NCBI GenBank assembly: GCA_900315745.1
Contig: ONAG01000077.1
Location: 1 to 33,917 of the forward strand
Direction of reading: 5' to 3'
Length of the DNA: 33,917 nt
Source: an uncultured Prevotellaceae bacterium
Lineage (GTDB): Bacteria > Bacteroidota > Bacteroidia > Bacteroidales > Bacteroidaceae
Shown here: piece by piece, positions 26,783 to 33,917 of the stretch
Position numbering within the stretch: the first letter of the stretch is position 1
Layout: the number at the start of each line of letters is the position of its first letter
Translations under genes and position numbers: made by a program
Notes under the pieces: model-generated
The model's database searches: none
What the model was told of the DNA's origin: nothing
The model's input: only the letters and a program-made list of their open reading frames with translations

Positions 26783-26801
26783 GGTTTATATAGATTGTTG
26801 G

Positions 26802-27593
26802 TTATTGTTTCATGCCGGCTTTCAGTCCCCTGATTACGGCAGAGGTGAAACCTGCATGTTCCATTTCGTTGAGTCCTTTGATGGTTACTCCTCCAGGAGT
26901 GGTCACTTTGTCCACTGCTGCTTCGGGGTGCTCTCCAGTAGCTTGCAGAAGTGATACTGCCCCCTTGACGGTCTGAAGCACTATTTGCTCTGCTTCCTTT
27001 GCCTTGAATCCTATCTCTACTCCACCTTCCACAGATGCTCGTACATAGCGCATGGCGTATGCGATGCCACATGAGGCAAGAGTGGTTCCGGCTGCCAATA
27101 GGCGCTCTTCTGTCACCATGCAATGCCCTAATTGAGAGAACAGGTCGGCGATGGTGCGTGTGTCTTCAGGCGACGCATCCACTGGCACGACGAACGTCAT
27201 GGATTCTCTCACAGCAATGGCGGTGTTGGGTATGGCAAGAAACAGTCGTGGCTTGATGCCGTTGTCTTGATCCAGCCATTCCTTGATGCTGCTTGAAGGA
27301 ACGCCGGCGGCTATGATGATGATGATTTGTTCTTTCAGGTTTAGCGCGTCGCGCATGTTTGTGAGCACTTGTTCTACAAGCCATGGCTTGACCACCACAA
27401 CCACGATGTCGGCACCCAGGGCAGCGGCACCATTGTCGGTGGAGAGGCTTACGCCAGAATGGGCGAAGCGGTTGACGGCTTTCTCTGAAGGGTCGGAGAC
27501 AGTAATGTCGGATGGGTTTATTTCAGGGATTTGCAACAATCCCTCTACAAGGGCACCACCCATGGCGCCCACTCCAATGACTGATATCTTCAT
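26802..27593 (-). CDS. proC: Pyrroline-5-carboxylate reductase
   Basis: Final step of proline synthesis: NAD(P)H reduction of 1-pyrroline-5-carboxylate. The ATG at 27593 (MKISVIGVGAMGGALVEGLL) places the Rossmann motif GVGAMGG at the N-terminus as in the family. It also creates a 4-bp ATGA overlap with argD. The product is about 263 aa. The C-terminal region has the conserved dimerisation helix motif KVTTPGGVTIKGLNEME. It links the arginine genes upstream to the proline genes downstream in one transcript. Confidence 0.95.
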   Translation of the reverse strand: MKISVIGVGAMGGALVEGLLQIPEINPSDITVSDPSEKAVNRFAHSGVSLSTDNGAAALGADIVVVVVKPWLVEQVLTNMRDALNLKEQIIIIIAAGVPSSSIKEWLDQDNGIKPRLFLAIPNTAIAVRESMTFVVPVDASPEDTRTIADLFSQLGHCMVTEERLLAAGTTLASCGIAYAMRYVRASVEGGVEIGFKAKEAEQIVLQTVKGAVSLLQATGEHPEAAVDKVTTPGGVTIKGLNEMEHAGFTSAVIRGLKAGMKQ

Positions 27594-28726
27594 GACAATG
27601 CAGCTTTTAGTTTTTCTATAAAGAGTGTGGCTTCTGCCTCGGTGATGCAAAGGGGTGGGAGCAGGCGGAGCAGGTTAGTGCCAGAACACCCTGTGAAGCA
27701 ATGTTGCTCGTAAACAAGACGGCTGCGCACCTCCTTGTGTGGGATGTCGAGTTCGATACCTATCATCAGTCCTCGTCCGCGCACATCTATGATATGTGGC
27801 TGTGACGCCTTCAGCTCCTTCAGTTGCTTGATGAGGAAATCTCCCACTCTTGCGGCATTTTCCACAAGATGCTCTTGTTCCATGATGTCGAGCACGGCAA
27901 GTGCTGCGGCGCATCCCAAGTGGTTGCCTCCAAACGTGGTGCCCAATTGTCCGTAAATGGGCTTGAACATAGGTGATATCAGCACGCCTGACATGGGGAA
28001 CCCATTGGCGATGCCTTTGGCAACCGTGATGATGTCGGGACGTATTCCAAGCCATTGGTGGGCGAAGAACTTGCCGCTGCGTCCATAGCCGCATTGTATC
28101 TCGTCGCAGATGAGTACAGAACCATTCTCATGGCACAGTGCCTGAAGCTGTTGCGCAAATTCAGGCTCTGCCATGCGGATTCCGCCAACCCCTTGGATGC
28201 ATTCCAAGATGCAGGCACACACATCGCCCTTTTCCAATTCGGCTTTCCATGCATCTATGTCATTGAGTGGCAGGTAGGTGACATGTCCATTGGCATTGAT
28301 GGGCGCTATGATTTTTGGATTGTCGGTGGCTTCCACTGCAAGTGATGTCCTGCCGTGGAATGCTTTCTGTGCCGCCAGGACTCGAGTGCGTCCGTTGCTG
28401 AAAGAGGCAAGCTTCAGCGCGTTCTCGTTGGCTTCAGCTCCACTGTTAACCAAGAAAAGTTGGTAGTCGTCATATCCGCTGATGGGGCCAAGTCGCTTTG
28501 CCAACTGTCTTTGCAGGTCGTTGACCACTGAGTTAGAGTAAAAGCCCAATGTGGCTGCCTGTCGGCTGACCGCTTCCACATAATGTGGATGGCAATGCCC
28601 TATGCTGATGACAGCATGGCCGCCATATAGGTCGAGGTATTCAGTGCCTTGGTCGTCCCACACTTTGCACCCTTGCCCTTTCACTATGTTGACATCGAAA
28701 AGTGGGTAAACGTCGAATAGTTTCAT
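27590..28726 (-). CDS. argD: N-acylornithine aminotransferase
   Basis: This class III PLP aminotransferase converts N-acylglutamate semialdehyde to N-acylornithine in arginine synthesis. Visible features are GGHAVISIGHCHPHYVEAV, NSGAEANENALKLA, FHGRTSLAVEAT, the cofactor Asp in LICDEIQCG (D208) and the Schiff-base lysine K237 in TVAKGIANGFPMSG. The 378 aa length is normal. Bacteroides are known to use N-succinylated arginine intermediates, so the substrate may be succinyl- rather than acetylornithine. The sequence here does not settle this. Confidence 0.94.
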   Translation of the reverse strand: MKLFDVYPLFDVNIVKGQGCKVWDDQGTEYLDLYGGHAVISIGHCHPHYVEAVSRQAATLGFYSNSVVNDLQRQLAKRLGPISGYDDYQLFLVNSGAEANENALKLASFSNGRTRVLAAQKAFHGRTSLAVEATDNPKIIAPINANGHVTYLPLNDIDAWKAELEKGDVCACILECIQGVGGIRMAEPEFAQQLQALCHENGSVLICDEIQCGYGRSGKFFAHQWLGIRPDIITVAKGIANGFPMSGVLISPMFKPIYGQLGTTFGGNHLGCAAALAVLDIMEQEHLVENAARVGDFLIKQLKELKASQPHIIDVRGRGLMIGIELDIPHKEVRSRLVYEQHCFTGCSGTNLLRLLPPLCITEAEATLFIEKLKAALS

Positions 28727-28802
28727 CTATAAGTGAAGTATGTGTGATGTTTTTGTTCTGTTTTCGTTTCTGTTGCATTGTGAGTGTTTGGCTCCTTGTC
28801 TT

Positions 28803-29771
28803 TCAGAAAGCGGAGGGTTTCAGTCTCAGTCCGGCTGTCTCGTCTATGCCAAGCATTATGTTCATGTTTTGCACTGCTTGTCCTACGGCTCCTTTGAGCA
28901 GGTTGTCGATGCAGGATGTGATTAGCAGTTTGTCGTCGTATTTCTCGCAGTGCACGAGAGCCTTGTTTGTATTTACGACCTGCTTCAGGTCGATGGGCTT
29001 ATCTACATAATGTGTGAATGGAGCCTTGGAGTAGAATCTCTTGTATGCCTCTATTATGTCATCTATGTTGGCATTGGTCTTCACCACTTCAGTGGCGAAG
29101 ATTCCGCGCGCAAAGTCACCGCGATATGGTATGAAGTCTATTGAAGCATCCAAATGTCCTTGTACTTGTAGCAGGCTTTGTCTTATCTCCGGGACATGCT
29201 GGTGGCGAAAAGCCTTGTAAATGCTTATGTTGTTGTTGCGCCAGGAGAAGTGTGTTGTCCCAGTTGGTTTTTGTCCTGCGCCCGTACTTCCTGTGATGGC
29301 ATTCACGGGTATGTCGCCTGAGAGGATTCCCATGCTTGCAGCTGGCAACAGTCCTAATTGTATGGCAGTGGCGAAGCACCCGGGATTGGCTACATGGATG
29401 GCCTTCTCTATCTTGTCGCGATTGATTTCTGGCAGTCCATAAACGAAGTCATTGCCTGGTGATGCTATGCGGAAGTCCTGGGCAAGGTCGATTATTCTCA
29501 CATGTGATGGCACGGGGTGCTCCTTCAGGAAAGCCTCGCTTTTCCCATGTCCGAAGCAAAGGAAGATGACGTCAACCTGGTCGAATGGCATCGTGTCTGT
29601 GAACAACATGTCGGTATCTCCGTAGAGACCTTCATGCACGTCGGAGACAGGATTCCCCGCGTTGCTCTCGCTATTGGCAAAGAGGATTTCCGCATTGGGG
29701 TGGTTGAGGAGTAGTCGGATGAGTTCTCCACCAGTGAAGCCGGCTGCTCCAAGAATGCCTACTTTTATCAT
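28803..29771 (-). CDS. argC: N-acyl-gamma-glutamyl-phosphate reductase
   Basis: Third step of arginine synthesis: NADPH-dependent reduction of N-acylglutamyl phosphate to the semialdehyde. GAAGFTGGELIRLL (8-21) is the cofactor motif and C132 in ANPGCFATAIQLG the catalytic cysteine. GSTGAGQKP and a His-rich HFSWRNNN stretch follow. The 322 aa length is typical of the short class. Its start overlaps the pspC stop by 4 bp. The kinase argB is not in this window. Confidence 0.95.
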   Translation of the reverse strand: MIKVGILGAAGFTGGELIRLLLNHPNAEILFANSESNAGNPVSDVHEGLYGDTDMLFTDTMPFDQVDVIFLCFGHGKSEAFLKEHPVPSHVRIIDLAQDFRIASPGNDFVYGLPEINRDKIEKAIHVANPGCFATAIQLGLLPAASMGILSGDIPVNAITGSTGAGQKPTGTTHFSWRNNNISIYKAFRHQHVPEIRQSLLQVQGHLDASIDFIPYRGDFARGIFATEVVKTNANIDDIIEAYKRFYSKAPFTHYVDKPIDLKQVVNTNKALVHCEKYDDKLLITSCIDNLLKGAVGQAVQNMNIMLGIDETAGLRLKPSAF

Positions 29772-29965
29772 ACGATACTATTTTTTTTAGGAGCGAGAAG
29801 CCATAGTATCAAGTAGAGCATCAGTCCGCAGCCGTATCCGAAGATAAGCAGAAGGAATGCAACTCTCACCAACAGGGAGTCGATGTTGAAGTATTCAGCG
29901 ATTCCACCGCAGACGCCAGCCACTTTCTTGTCGGTGTCTGATAAATAAAATTTTTTTTGATCCAT
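29768..29965 (-). CDS. Small PspC-domain membrane protein
   Basis: A 65-aa single-domain PspC protein. KKVAGVCGGIAEYFNIDSLLVR is the characteristic PspC segment. It is followed by a hydrophobic span (about 34-57) ending in LWLLAPKK, so one membrane helix with a cytoplasmic amphipathic head is likely. PspC-family proteins are linked to envelope-stress responses. Here it sits inside the arginine operon, 5 bp after argG and overlapping argC by 4 bp, with no phage-shock genes nearby. Its role in this setting is unknown. Confidence 0.9.
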   Translation of the reverse strand: MDQKKFYLSDTDKKVAGVCGGIAEYFNIDSLLVRVAFLLLIFGYGCGLMLYLILWLLAPKKNSIV

Positions 29966-29970
29966 GTTTT

Positions 29971-31170
29971 TTATCTTTTTTCTTTAGGATGTATGCCATA
30001 GTAGGCACGGAGTGGGGTGCTTAACACTTTGATGAATCCCTTTGCGTCGTCGGCTGTCCAACCACGTTGCATCTCCCCATATTCACCAAGCTTTGACTTC
30101 AGCAGGTCGTCGGCGGAGTCCACTCCCACAGTTTCAAATCCCAATGGGCGCAGGCGTAGGATGACAGTTCCGTTGACATTGCGTTGCGAACTGGTAAGCA
30201 TAGCCTCTATGTCGGGCATGACGGGCTCCAGGTATTGACTTTCGTGCAAAAACATGCCATACCAGTTTCCCACCTGATCTTTCCAGTATTGCTGCCATTT
30301 GCTCAATGTGTGCTTCTCAAGCAGGCGGTGTGCCTCAATTATCAGTTTGGGAGCTGCTGCTTCAAAGCCCACACGACCCTTGATGCCAATGATGGTGTCG
30401 CCTACATTGCAGTCGCGTCCGATGCCATAGGCAGAACCTATTTCCTCTATCTTTTGGATGGCGGAAATCTTGTCTTCGAATTTCTCACCGTCAACGGCAA
30501 CAATCTCACCATGCTCGAAAGTGATGCGCAGTTCGGATTCCTCGTTTCTGGTGACATGCTTCAAATATGCTTCCTCTGGAAGTCCTTGGCTTGGATCGAG
30601 TATTTCACCTCCGCAGATGCTGGTGCCCCATATTCCTACGTTGTATGAGTATTTCAGGCGTGCGAAGTCGGCTGAGAATCCGTGTTGGTTGAGATAGTCC
30701 ACCTCTTCTTGGCGAGTAAGGGCTTGGTCGCGTGTGAGTGTGATGATTTCCACTCCTGGAGCCATTACGAGGAATGTCATGTCGAATCGTATCTGGTCAT
30801 TGCCAGCGCCGGTGGAGCCATGTGCTATGGCATCGGCACCGATTTCGCGAGCATAGCGCGCGATGGCGAGTGCTTGGAAAATGCGCTCTGAGGATACGGA
30901 GATGGGGTAGCAGTTGTTGCGTAGCACATTGCCCCAAATCATGTATTTTAGGGATTTCTCGTAGTATTCTTGGGTCACGTCCAATGTGACGTATGCCTTT
31001 GCTCCAAGGCGATAGGCGTTTTCTTCGTTTTTCTTCAATTGCTCTTCGCTGAATCCGCCTGTATTTGCGCAAGCTGCATACACTTCATTGCCTTCATTGG
31101 CAAGGCGCATTACTGTGTAGCTGGTGTCAAGGCCTCCGGAAAAGGCCACTACAATTTTCTTCTTTGACAT
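29971..31170 (-). CDS. argG: Argininosuccinate synthase
   Basis: It joins citrulline and aspartate at the expense of ATP to form argininosuccinate in the cytoplasm. The ATP-pyrophosphatase P-loop AFSGGLDTSYTV starts at residue 9. Substrate-binding segments AHGSTGAGNDQIRFD, YSYNVGIWGTSICG and GRDCNVGDTIIGIKGRVGFEAA are intact. The 399 aa length is normal. It lies 31 bp after the GNAT gene. argH is not present here. Confidence 0.96.
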   Translation of the reverse strand: MSKKKIVVAFSGGLDTSYTVMRLANEGNEVYAACANTGGFSEEQLKKNEENAYRLGAKAYVTLDVTQEYYEKSLKYMIWGNVLRNNCYPISVSSERIFQALAIARYAREIGADAIAHGSTGAGNDQIRFDMTFLVMAPGVEIITLTRDQALTRQEEVDYLNQHGFSADFARLKYSYNVGIWGTSICGGEILDPSQGLPEEAYLKHVTRNEESELRITFEHGEIVAVDGEKFEDKISAIQKIEEIGSAYGIGRDCNVGDTIIGIKGRVGFEAAAPKLIIEAHRLLEKHTLSKWQQYWKDQVGNWYGMFLHESQYLEPVMPDIEAMLTSSQRNVNGTVILRLRPLGFETVGVDSADDLLKSKLGEYGEMQRGWTADDAKGFIKVLSTPLRAYYGIHPKEKR

Positions 31171-31201
31171 AAGTATATGGTGATTATTGTTTGTTCGATT
31201 G

Positions 31202-31792
31202 TCAGTTCTCCAATTGTTTGATGCGCTCCAACACTTCAGTGGGTATCTTGGCTGGAAGATGTTCTTCTGGGTCGTAGAGCATGGCAGTGCATATGCAGTA
31301 CTTGCGGTTGGTGCGTTTCAAGATATCCACGTTGACGCAACCTTCGCAGCCACGCCAGAATGCTTCGTCGTCGGTGAGGTCATCGAAAGTTACAGGCTGA
31401 TAACCCAACTGAGTGTTCATTGCCATTACGGCTGCACCACTGGTGAGACTGAATATCTTTGCATGTGGCCATCGTGTTCGTGCTAGCGAGAAGGTCATTT
31501 CCTTGATACGCTTGGCAACGCCGCGTCCGCGATAGGTGGGATGGACTATCAGACCAGAAGTGGTGACATAATGCTTGTTTCCCCATGTCTCAATGTAACT
31601 GAATCCTGCAAAAATGTCTCCATCAAGAGCTATTACGGCTTTTGCTTCGCGTATCTTTGTAACCAAATATTCGTGGGTGCGCTTGGCTATGCCAGTGCCT
31701 CTCACTTTTGCTGCATCTGCAATTGTTTCCAGTATGGTGTCAACATATTTTTCATGTGTGGAGTCGGCCACCATTACTTTTATTTCTTCCAT
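31202..31792 (-). CDS. GNAT N-acyltransferase, candidate N-acylglutamate synthase
   Basis: A GNAT-fold protein with the acyl-CoA pyrophosphate loop VHPTYRGRGVAKRIKEM and an upstream beta strand VTTSGLIV. A Cys-rich C-terminal part has WRGCEGCVN and KYCICTAM. I start at MEEIKVMVADS (31792). The ATG at 31837 would add a 15-residue charged leader. It lies between argR and argG, and no classical argA or argJ is in the operon. By context it is the candidate for the first step, acylation of glutamate with acetyl- or succinyl-CoA. As I recall, a related Bacteroides GNAT has been implicated in that step. This is an inference; another acceptor is possible. Confidence 0.85.
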   Translation of the reverse strand: MEEIKVMVADSTHEKYVDTILETIADAAKVRGTGIAKRTHEYLVTKIREAKAVIALDGDIFAGFSYIETWGNKHYVTTSGLIVHPTYRGRGVAKRIKEMTFSLARTRWPHAKIFSLTSGAAVMAMNTQLGYQPVTFDDLTDDEAFWRGCEGCVNVDILKRTNRKYCICTAMLYDPEEHLPAKIPTEVLERIKQLEN

Positions 31793-31840
31793 TTCTTCTT
31801 TTTGTTGCTTGGTCTGTTTGTCTTCATGTTCCCCCATGCC

Positions 31841-32317
31841 TCATCTCATGGTGCCGAGGATGGGAGTAAGGTCTTTGATGACTGCATCTCGTGTGCTGCC
31901 TTCCTTGATGACAATGAAAATGGTATCATCGCCTGCTATTGTCCCGATGAGGCTGGGTATGTCGCTGTTGTCTATGTTGTAGGCGATGCTGCTGGCGTAG
32001 CCTGGACGTGTCTTTATAACTCCCATGTTGCCGGAGAAGCTGATGGATACGAAACCAGAACTCTGCAGCATTTCGGTTGCCATTTTCGGGGTGGTGATGC
32101 GCTTGTACATCGTGTCATTGGGAAGAACATAAACGTATTTGCCGTTCATGCTTGCTGCCTTGGCTACCTTCAATTGCTTTAGGTCTCGGCTTAGCGTCGC
32201 TTGGGTAAGTTTGAACCCTTCTTTTTCAAGTGCCTGAAGCACTTCTTCTTGACTGCCAAGCTCCATGCTGGAGATAAGCATCTTTAGTGCTTCCATTCGG
32301 TTGTTTTTTATCTTCAT
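31841..32317 (-). CDS. argR: Arginine repressor ArgR
   Basis: An arginine-responsive transcription factor. The N-terminal winged helix shows GSQEEVLQALEKEGFKLTQATLSRDLKQL. The C-terminal hexamerisation/arginine-binding domain shows GYASSIAYNIDNSDIPSLIGTIAGDDTIFIV, including the GTIAGDDT loop with the Asp pair that contacts arginine. The ATG at 32317 (MKIKNNRMEAL) is preferred over an upstream ATG at 32347 because the latter lies at the predicted transcription start. It is the first gene of the operon, so autoregulation is likely. Confidence 0.95.
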   Translation of the reverse strand: MKIKNNRMEALKMLISSMELGSQEEVLQALEKEGFKLTQATLSRDLKQLKVAKAASMNGKYVYVLPNDTMYKRITTPKMATEMLQSSGFVSISFSGNMGVIKTRPGYASSIAYNIDNSDIPSLIGTIAGDDTIFIVIKEGSTRDAVIKDLTPILGTMR

Positions 32318-32344
32318 AGACGTATAATTATTCTTTTTACGATG

Positions 32345-32376
32345 CAAAAGTATTGGTTTTTATACAAACCGCCAAA
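32345..32376 (-). promoter_or_regulatory. Bacteroidetes-type promoter of the arginine/proline operon
   Basis: On the minus strand TTTG (32376-32373), a 20-bp spacer and TACTTTTG (32352-32345) match the Bacteroidetes -33/-7 consensus exactly. Transcription should start near 32338, about 20 nt before the argR ATG. Confidence 0.7.
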
Positions 32377-32386
32377 TATTTATGCG
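32371..32386 (-). promoter_or_regulatory. Possible ARG box overlapping the -33 element
   Basis: The minus strand reads TCGCATAAATATTTGG here, close to ARG-box half-sites of the TGCATAAATATTCA kind and containing the palindrome AAATATTT. Its overlap with the -33 element would let ArgR block the polymerase. It is a single imperfect site, so support is modest. Confidence 0.38.
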
Positions 32387-32508
32387 ATTTTCTTGTAATG
32401 TTTGTATGATTTGTTGTTATTTGAACACTTTAACCCCGTATTAGTCATGAAGATATCTCCTTTAGCACCAATAGCCAATGTCTTGTCAGGCATATTTTTG
32501 ATAATGTT

Positions 32509-32550
32509 TCTGCTAAAAACAAAAGGGAACTCACATGGCGAGTCCCCCTT
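32509..32550 (-). terminator. Intrinsic terminator of the BI-1-like gene
   Basis: On the minus strand AAGGGGGACTC (32550-32540) pairs with GAGTTCCCTT (32532-32523) around a 7-nt loop. The sequence TTTTGTTTTTAG follows immediately. It is a GC-rich stem with a U-tract, 50 bp after the 32601 stop, and so a textbook rho-independent terminator. Confidence 0.85.
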
Positions 32551-32600
32551 ATTTGAAGTGTTGACTTAATGCTTTTTTGAATACTTGTTTGGTGAATAGA

Positions 32601-33341
32601 TCAGTCTCTCCTGCCGAAAATGCGAAGAAGGTATAGGAAGAGGTTGATGAAGTCGAGATAAAGAGTAAGTGCTCCTAATAGTGAAAGCTTTTGTGCGCTT
32701 GCATCCGCATATTCAATGCTACTGCACATTTCCTTTATCTTTTGGGAATCGTATGCTGTGAGACCAACGAAAATCAGTACTCCAGCGTAACTGAGTAGCA
32801 GGTCGAAACCAGCACTTTTCACAAGGAAAACGTTCACCAATGTGGCGATTATTATGCCTATCAGTCCCATAAACAGCAATTTACCCAATCCTGACAGGTC
32901 TTTTTTGGTTGTATATCCATATAGAGCCATGGCTCCAAATGTGCCTGCTGTGATAAAGAACACGTTGCCTATGGTGCTGATGTCATACACGATAAATATC
33001 GACGACAGTGTGGCACCATTTATTACTGAATAGAGTATGAATAGCAAGGTGGCTGTTGTCAGCGACAATTTGTTGATGGCTGCACTGAGGCCGATGACCA
33101 ATGCCAGTTCGGCTATTATCATGCCCCATAACAAACCTTGGTTGGACATCAGTGTGAATATGAACCCTGATTGTGCCACGTAGAAGGCAGTGAATCCCGT
33201 GATGACAAGGGCAAGAGTCATCCATACATATACTTTGCGCATGAGCACGCCAAACGCTTGAGATTGATATCTTTCTCTCTCTTGAGCATTCAAACTGCTT
33301 TCGCGCTCTTTGATCATTGATGCTAAATCTCTTTCGTTCAT
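32601..33341 (-). CDS. BI-1/YccA-family inner-membrane protein
   Basis: A 246-aa protein of the Bax inhibitor-1/YccA/TMBIM family. A charged N-terminus (about 1-25) is followed by seven hydrophobic segments. The conserved GLTAYDSQKIKEM lies between TM6 and TM7, where family Asp residues act in pH-dependent calcium leak in the homologue BsYetJ. It ends with YLDFINLFLYLLRIFGRR. Its physiological role in Bacteroidetes is not established; YccA in E. coli interacts with FtsH. It is monocistronic, with its own terminator and an upstream promoter in a repeat. Confidence 0.93.
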   Translation of the reverse strand: MNERDLASMIKERESSLNAQERERYQSQAFGVLMRKVYVWMTLALVITGFTAFYVAQSGFIFTLMSNQGLLWGMIIAELALVIGLSAAINKLSLTTATLLFILYSVINGATLSSIFIVYDISTIGNVFFITAGTFGAMALYGYTTKKDLSGLGKLLFMGLIGIIIATLVNVFLVKSAGFDLLLSYAGVLIFVGLTAYDSQKIKEMCSSIEYADASAQKLSLLGALTLYLDFINLFLYLLRIFGRRD

Positions 33342-33499
33342 AATTTATATTGTTTGCGTTATATATTATAATAAGGTGAAAGTTTTGATGTAAGATACAT
33401 GCTCCAATCTGTAGTATTTGCTTTATTCAATGCAAAGAGTGTGCCAGATGCATCGTGACACCATTCTTTTGTCACATTTCTGTATTTCTATTGTCTTTG

Positions 33500-33530
33500 C
33501 AAAGATAGTGCAAGCCGAGAGAAATGCAAA
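33500..33530 (-). promoter_or_regulatory. Promoter of the BI-1-like gene, inside a repeat element
   Basis: The minus strand shows TTTG (33530-33527), a 19-bp spacer and TATCTTTG (33507-33500), an exact TTTG/TAnnTTTG match. Start would be near 33493, giving a leader of about 150 nt before the ATG at 33341. Confidence 0.65.
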
Positions 33531-33660
33531 ACAAAAACAGGTTTTTTTTGTTTTCATTACCGAGGCGCCGCCTATCTTCGCGCCAGCAGAGTAGTGCAAG
33601 CCGAGAGAAATGCAAAACAAAAATCGAAGTTTTTTGTTTTCATTTATTTGGTTTTGGCGG
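33502..33660. repeat. Tandem copies of a palindromic intergenic repeat
   Basis: An exact 32-bp direct repeat occurs at 33506-33537 and 33592-33623 (starting TAGTGCAAGCCGAG), spaced 86 bp. Each copy is followed by a T-run and GTTTTCAT. That pairs imperfectly with the copy's own ATGCAAAACAAAAA, giving a hairpin per copy. Copy 1 is further bounded by AAGATAG (33502-33508) and CTATCTT (33572-33578). It looks like a REP-type or MITE-like Prevotella intergenic element. 33624-33795 otherwise shows only AT-rich sequence. Confidence 0.65.
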
Positions 33661-33795
33661 TATTTTTTAATTGCGTCTTTTTTCAAAAACGGCACTTTTC
33701 TTTCATTAATTGTCCGTTTTACACCCAAATTCGTTGATATAAGTCAAGAAACTCGAAAAATTATCCATTTTGATGGAAAAAAGTTCCCGAAATAC

Positions 33796-33826
33796 TTGCA
33801 TGTTTGCTTGCATTGTCATACCTTTG
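33796..33826 (+). promoter_or_regulatory. Strong plus-strand promoter at the right edge
   Basis: TTG (33796-33798), a 20-bp spacer and TACCTTTG (33819-33826) fit the Bacteroidetes consensus exactly. A-rich sequence lies upstream. It is the only convincing plus-strand promoter in the window and points off the right end. Confidence 0.68.
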
Positions 33827-33917
33827 CATCCGCTTTCGGCTTGAAAACGGCCGTCAGCTCAAGATTTCGATCTTTGGAATGGTTACATGAAGACAGAGAA
33901 GTAGTACGAGGCTCCCG
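33827..33917 (+). other. Probable rRNA-operon leader (partial)
   Basis: The transcribed stretch has no reading frame. It contains GATCTTTGGAAT, resembling a boxA-like antitermination site as found before 16S genes. The end, GAAGACAGAGAAGTAGTACG, resembles as I recall Bacteroidales pre-16S leaders. 16S rRNA itself would begin beyond the window. This is pattern memory, not an alignment. Confidence 0.5.

Noticed and set aside
31541-32182. Plus-strand open frame of 213 codons across the GNAT-argR junction
   Set aside because: Antisense to two genes with clear domains; composition (Cys, Phe, Tyr rich) is not protein-like.
33500-33660. Repeats at the right end as a CRISPR array
   Set aside because: Only two copies, internally palindromic with poly-T tracts, no regular spacers and no cas genes in the window.
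33423-33728. Minus-strand open frame of 101 codons upstream of the BI-1-like gene
   Set aside because: It is translated from the two copies of the intergenic repeat and spans the promoter; no family resemblance.

Overview
The window looks like a Bacteroidales chromosome, most likely Prevotella or a close relative. The evidence is promoters of the Bacteroidetes type (TTTG, about 20 bp, TAnnTTTG), starts without clear Shine-Dalgarno sequences, a Por/T9SS-like C-terminal tail on a CotH protein, a dockerin-type secreted protein, and a Bacteroidales-style arginine/proline operon. Every protein-coding gene is on the minus strand, so transcription runs from high to low coordinates. Only a putative rRNA-operon leader at the right edge reads on the plus strand.

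Layout, left to right. (1) 103-4166: a UPF1/IGHMBP2-type SF1 helicase and a secreted GH65-like glycosidase. (2) 4323-18979: a surface-glycan locus. It holds a GDP-fucose module (manC, gmd, fcl), a nucleotidyltransferase-fold protein, a small PglC-type phosphoglycosyl transferase, a DegT aminotransferase and a Wzy/WaaL-like polymerase or ligase. Beside these sits a tightly coupled acylation cassette: SGNH protein, MBOAT acyltransferase, SDR, AMP-ligase, ACP, KAS III, SDR, ACP. (3) 19297-21959: a dockerin-type mini-protein and a CotH-family gene split by an apparent frameshift. (4) 22161-32317: an 11-gene arginine/proline operon (argR, GNAT, argG, pspC, argC, argD, proC, HTH-cupin regulator, acyl-CoA synthetase, proB, proA), with an argR-proximal promoter at one end and a large terminator hairpin at the other. 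(5) 32601-33341: a BI-1/YccA-like membrane protein with its own terminator and a promoter inside a repeated palindromic element. (6) 33796-33917: a strong plus-strand promoter and a likely rRNA leader.

The most interesting part is 12383-18979. It has the logic of a Dlt or alginate-acetylation system (adenylating enzyme, carrier protein, MBOAT, SGNH partner). To this are added a KAS III and two ketoreductases, but no dehydratase or enoyl reductase. I infer that it builds a short, probably hydroxylated acyl group on a dedicated carrier protein and delivers it to a fucose-containing surface glycan. The same locus has no recognisable classical glycosyltransferase, flippase or export gene, so it must cooperate with genes elsewhere or make a very simple glycoconjugate.
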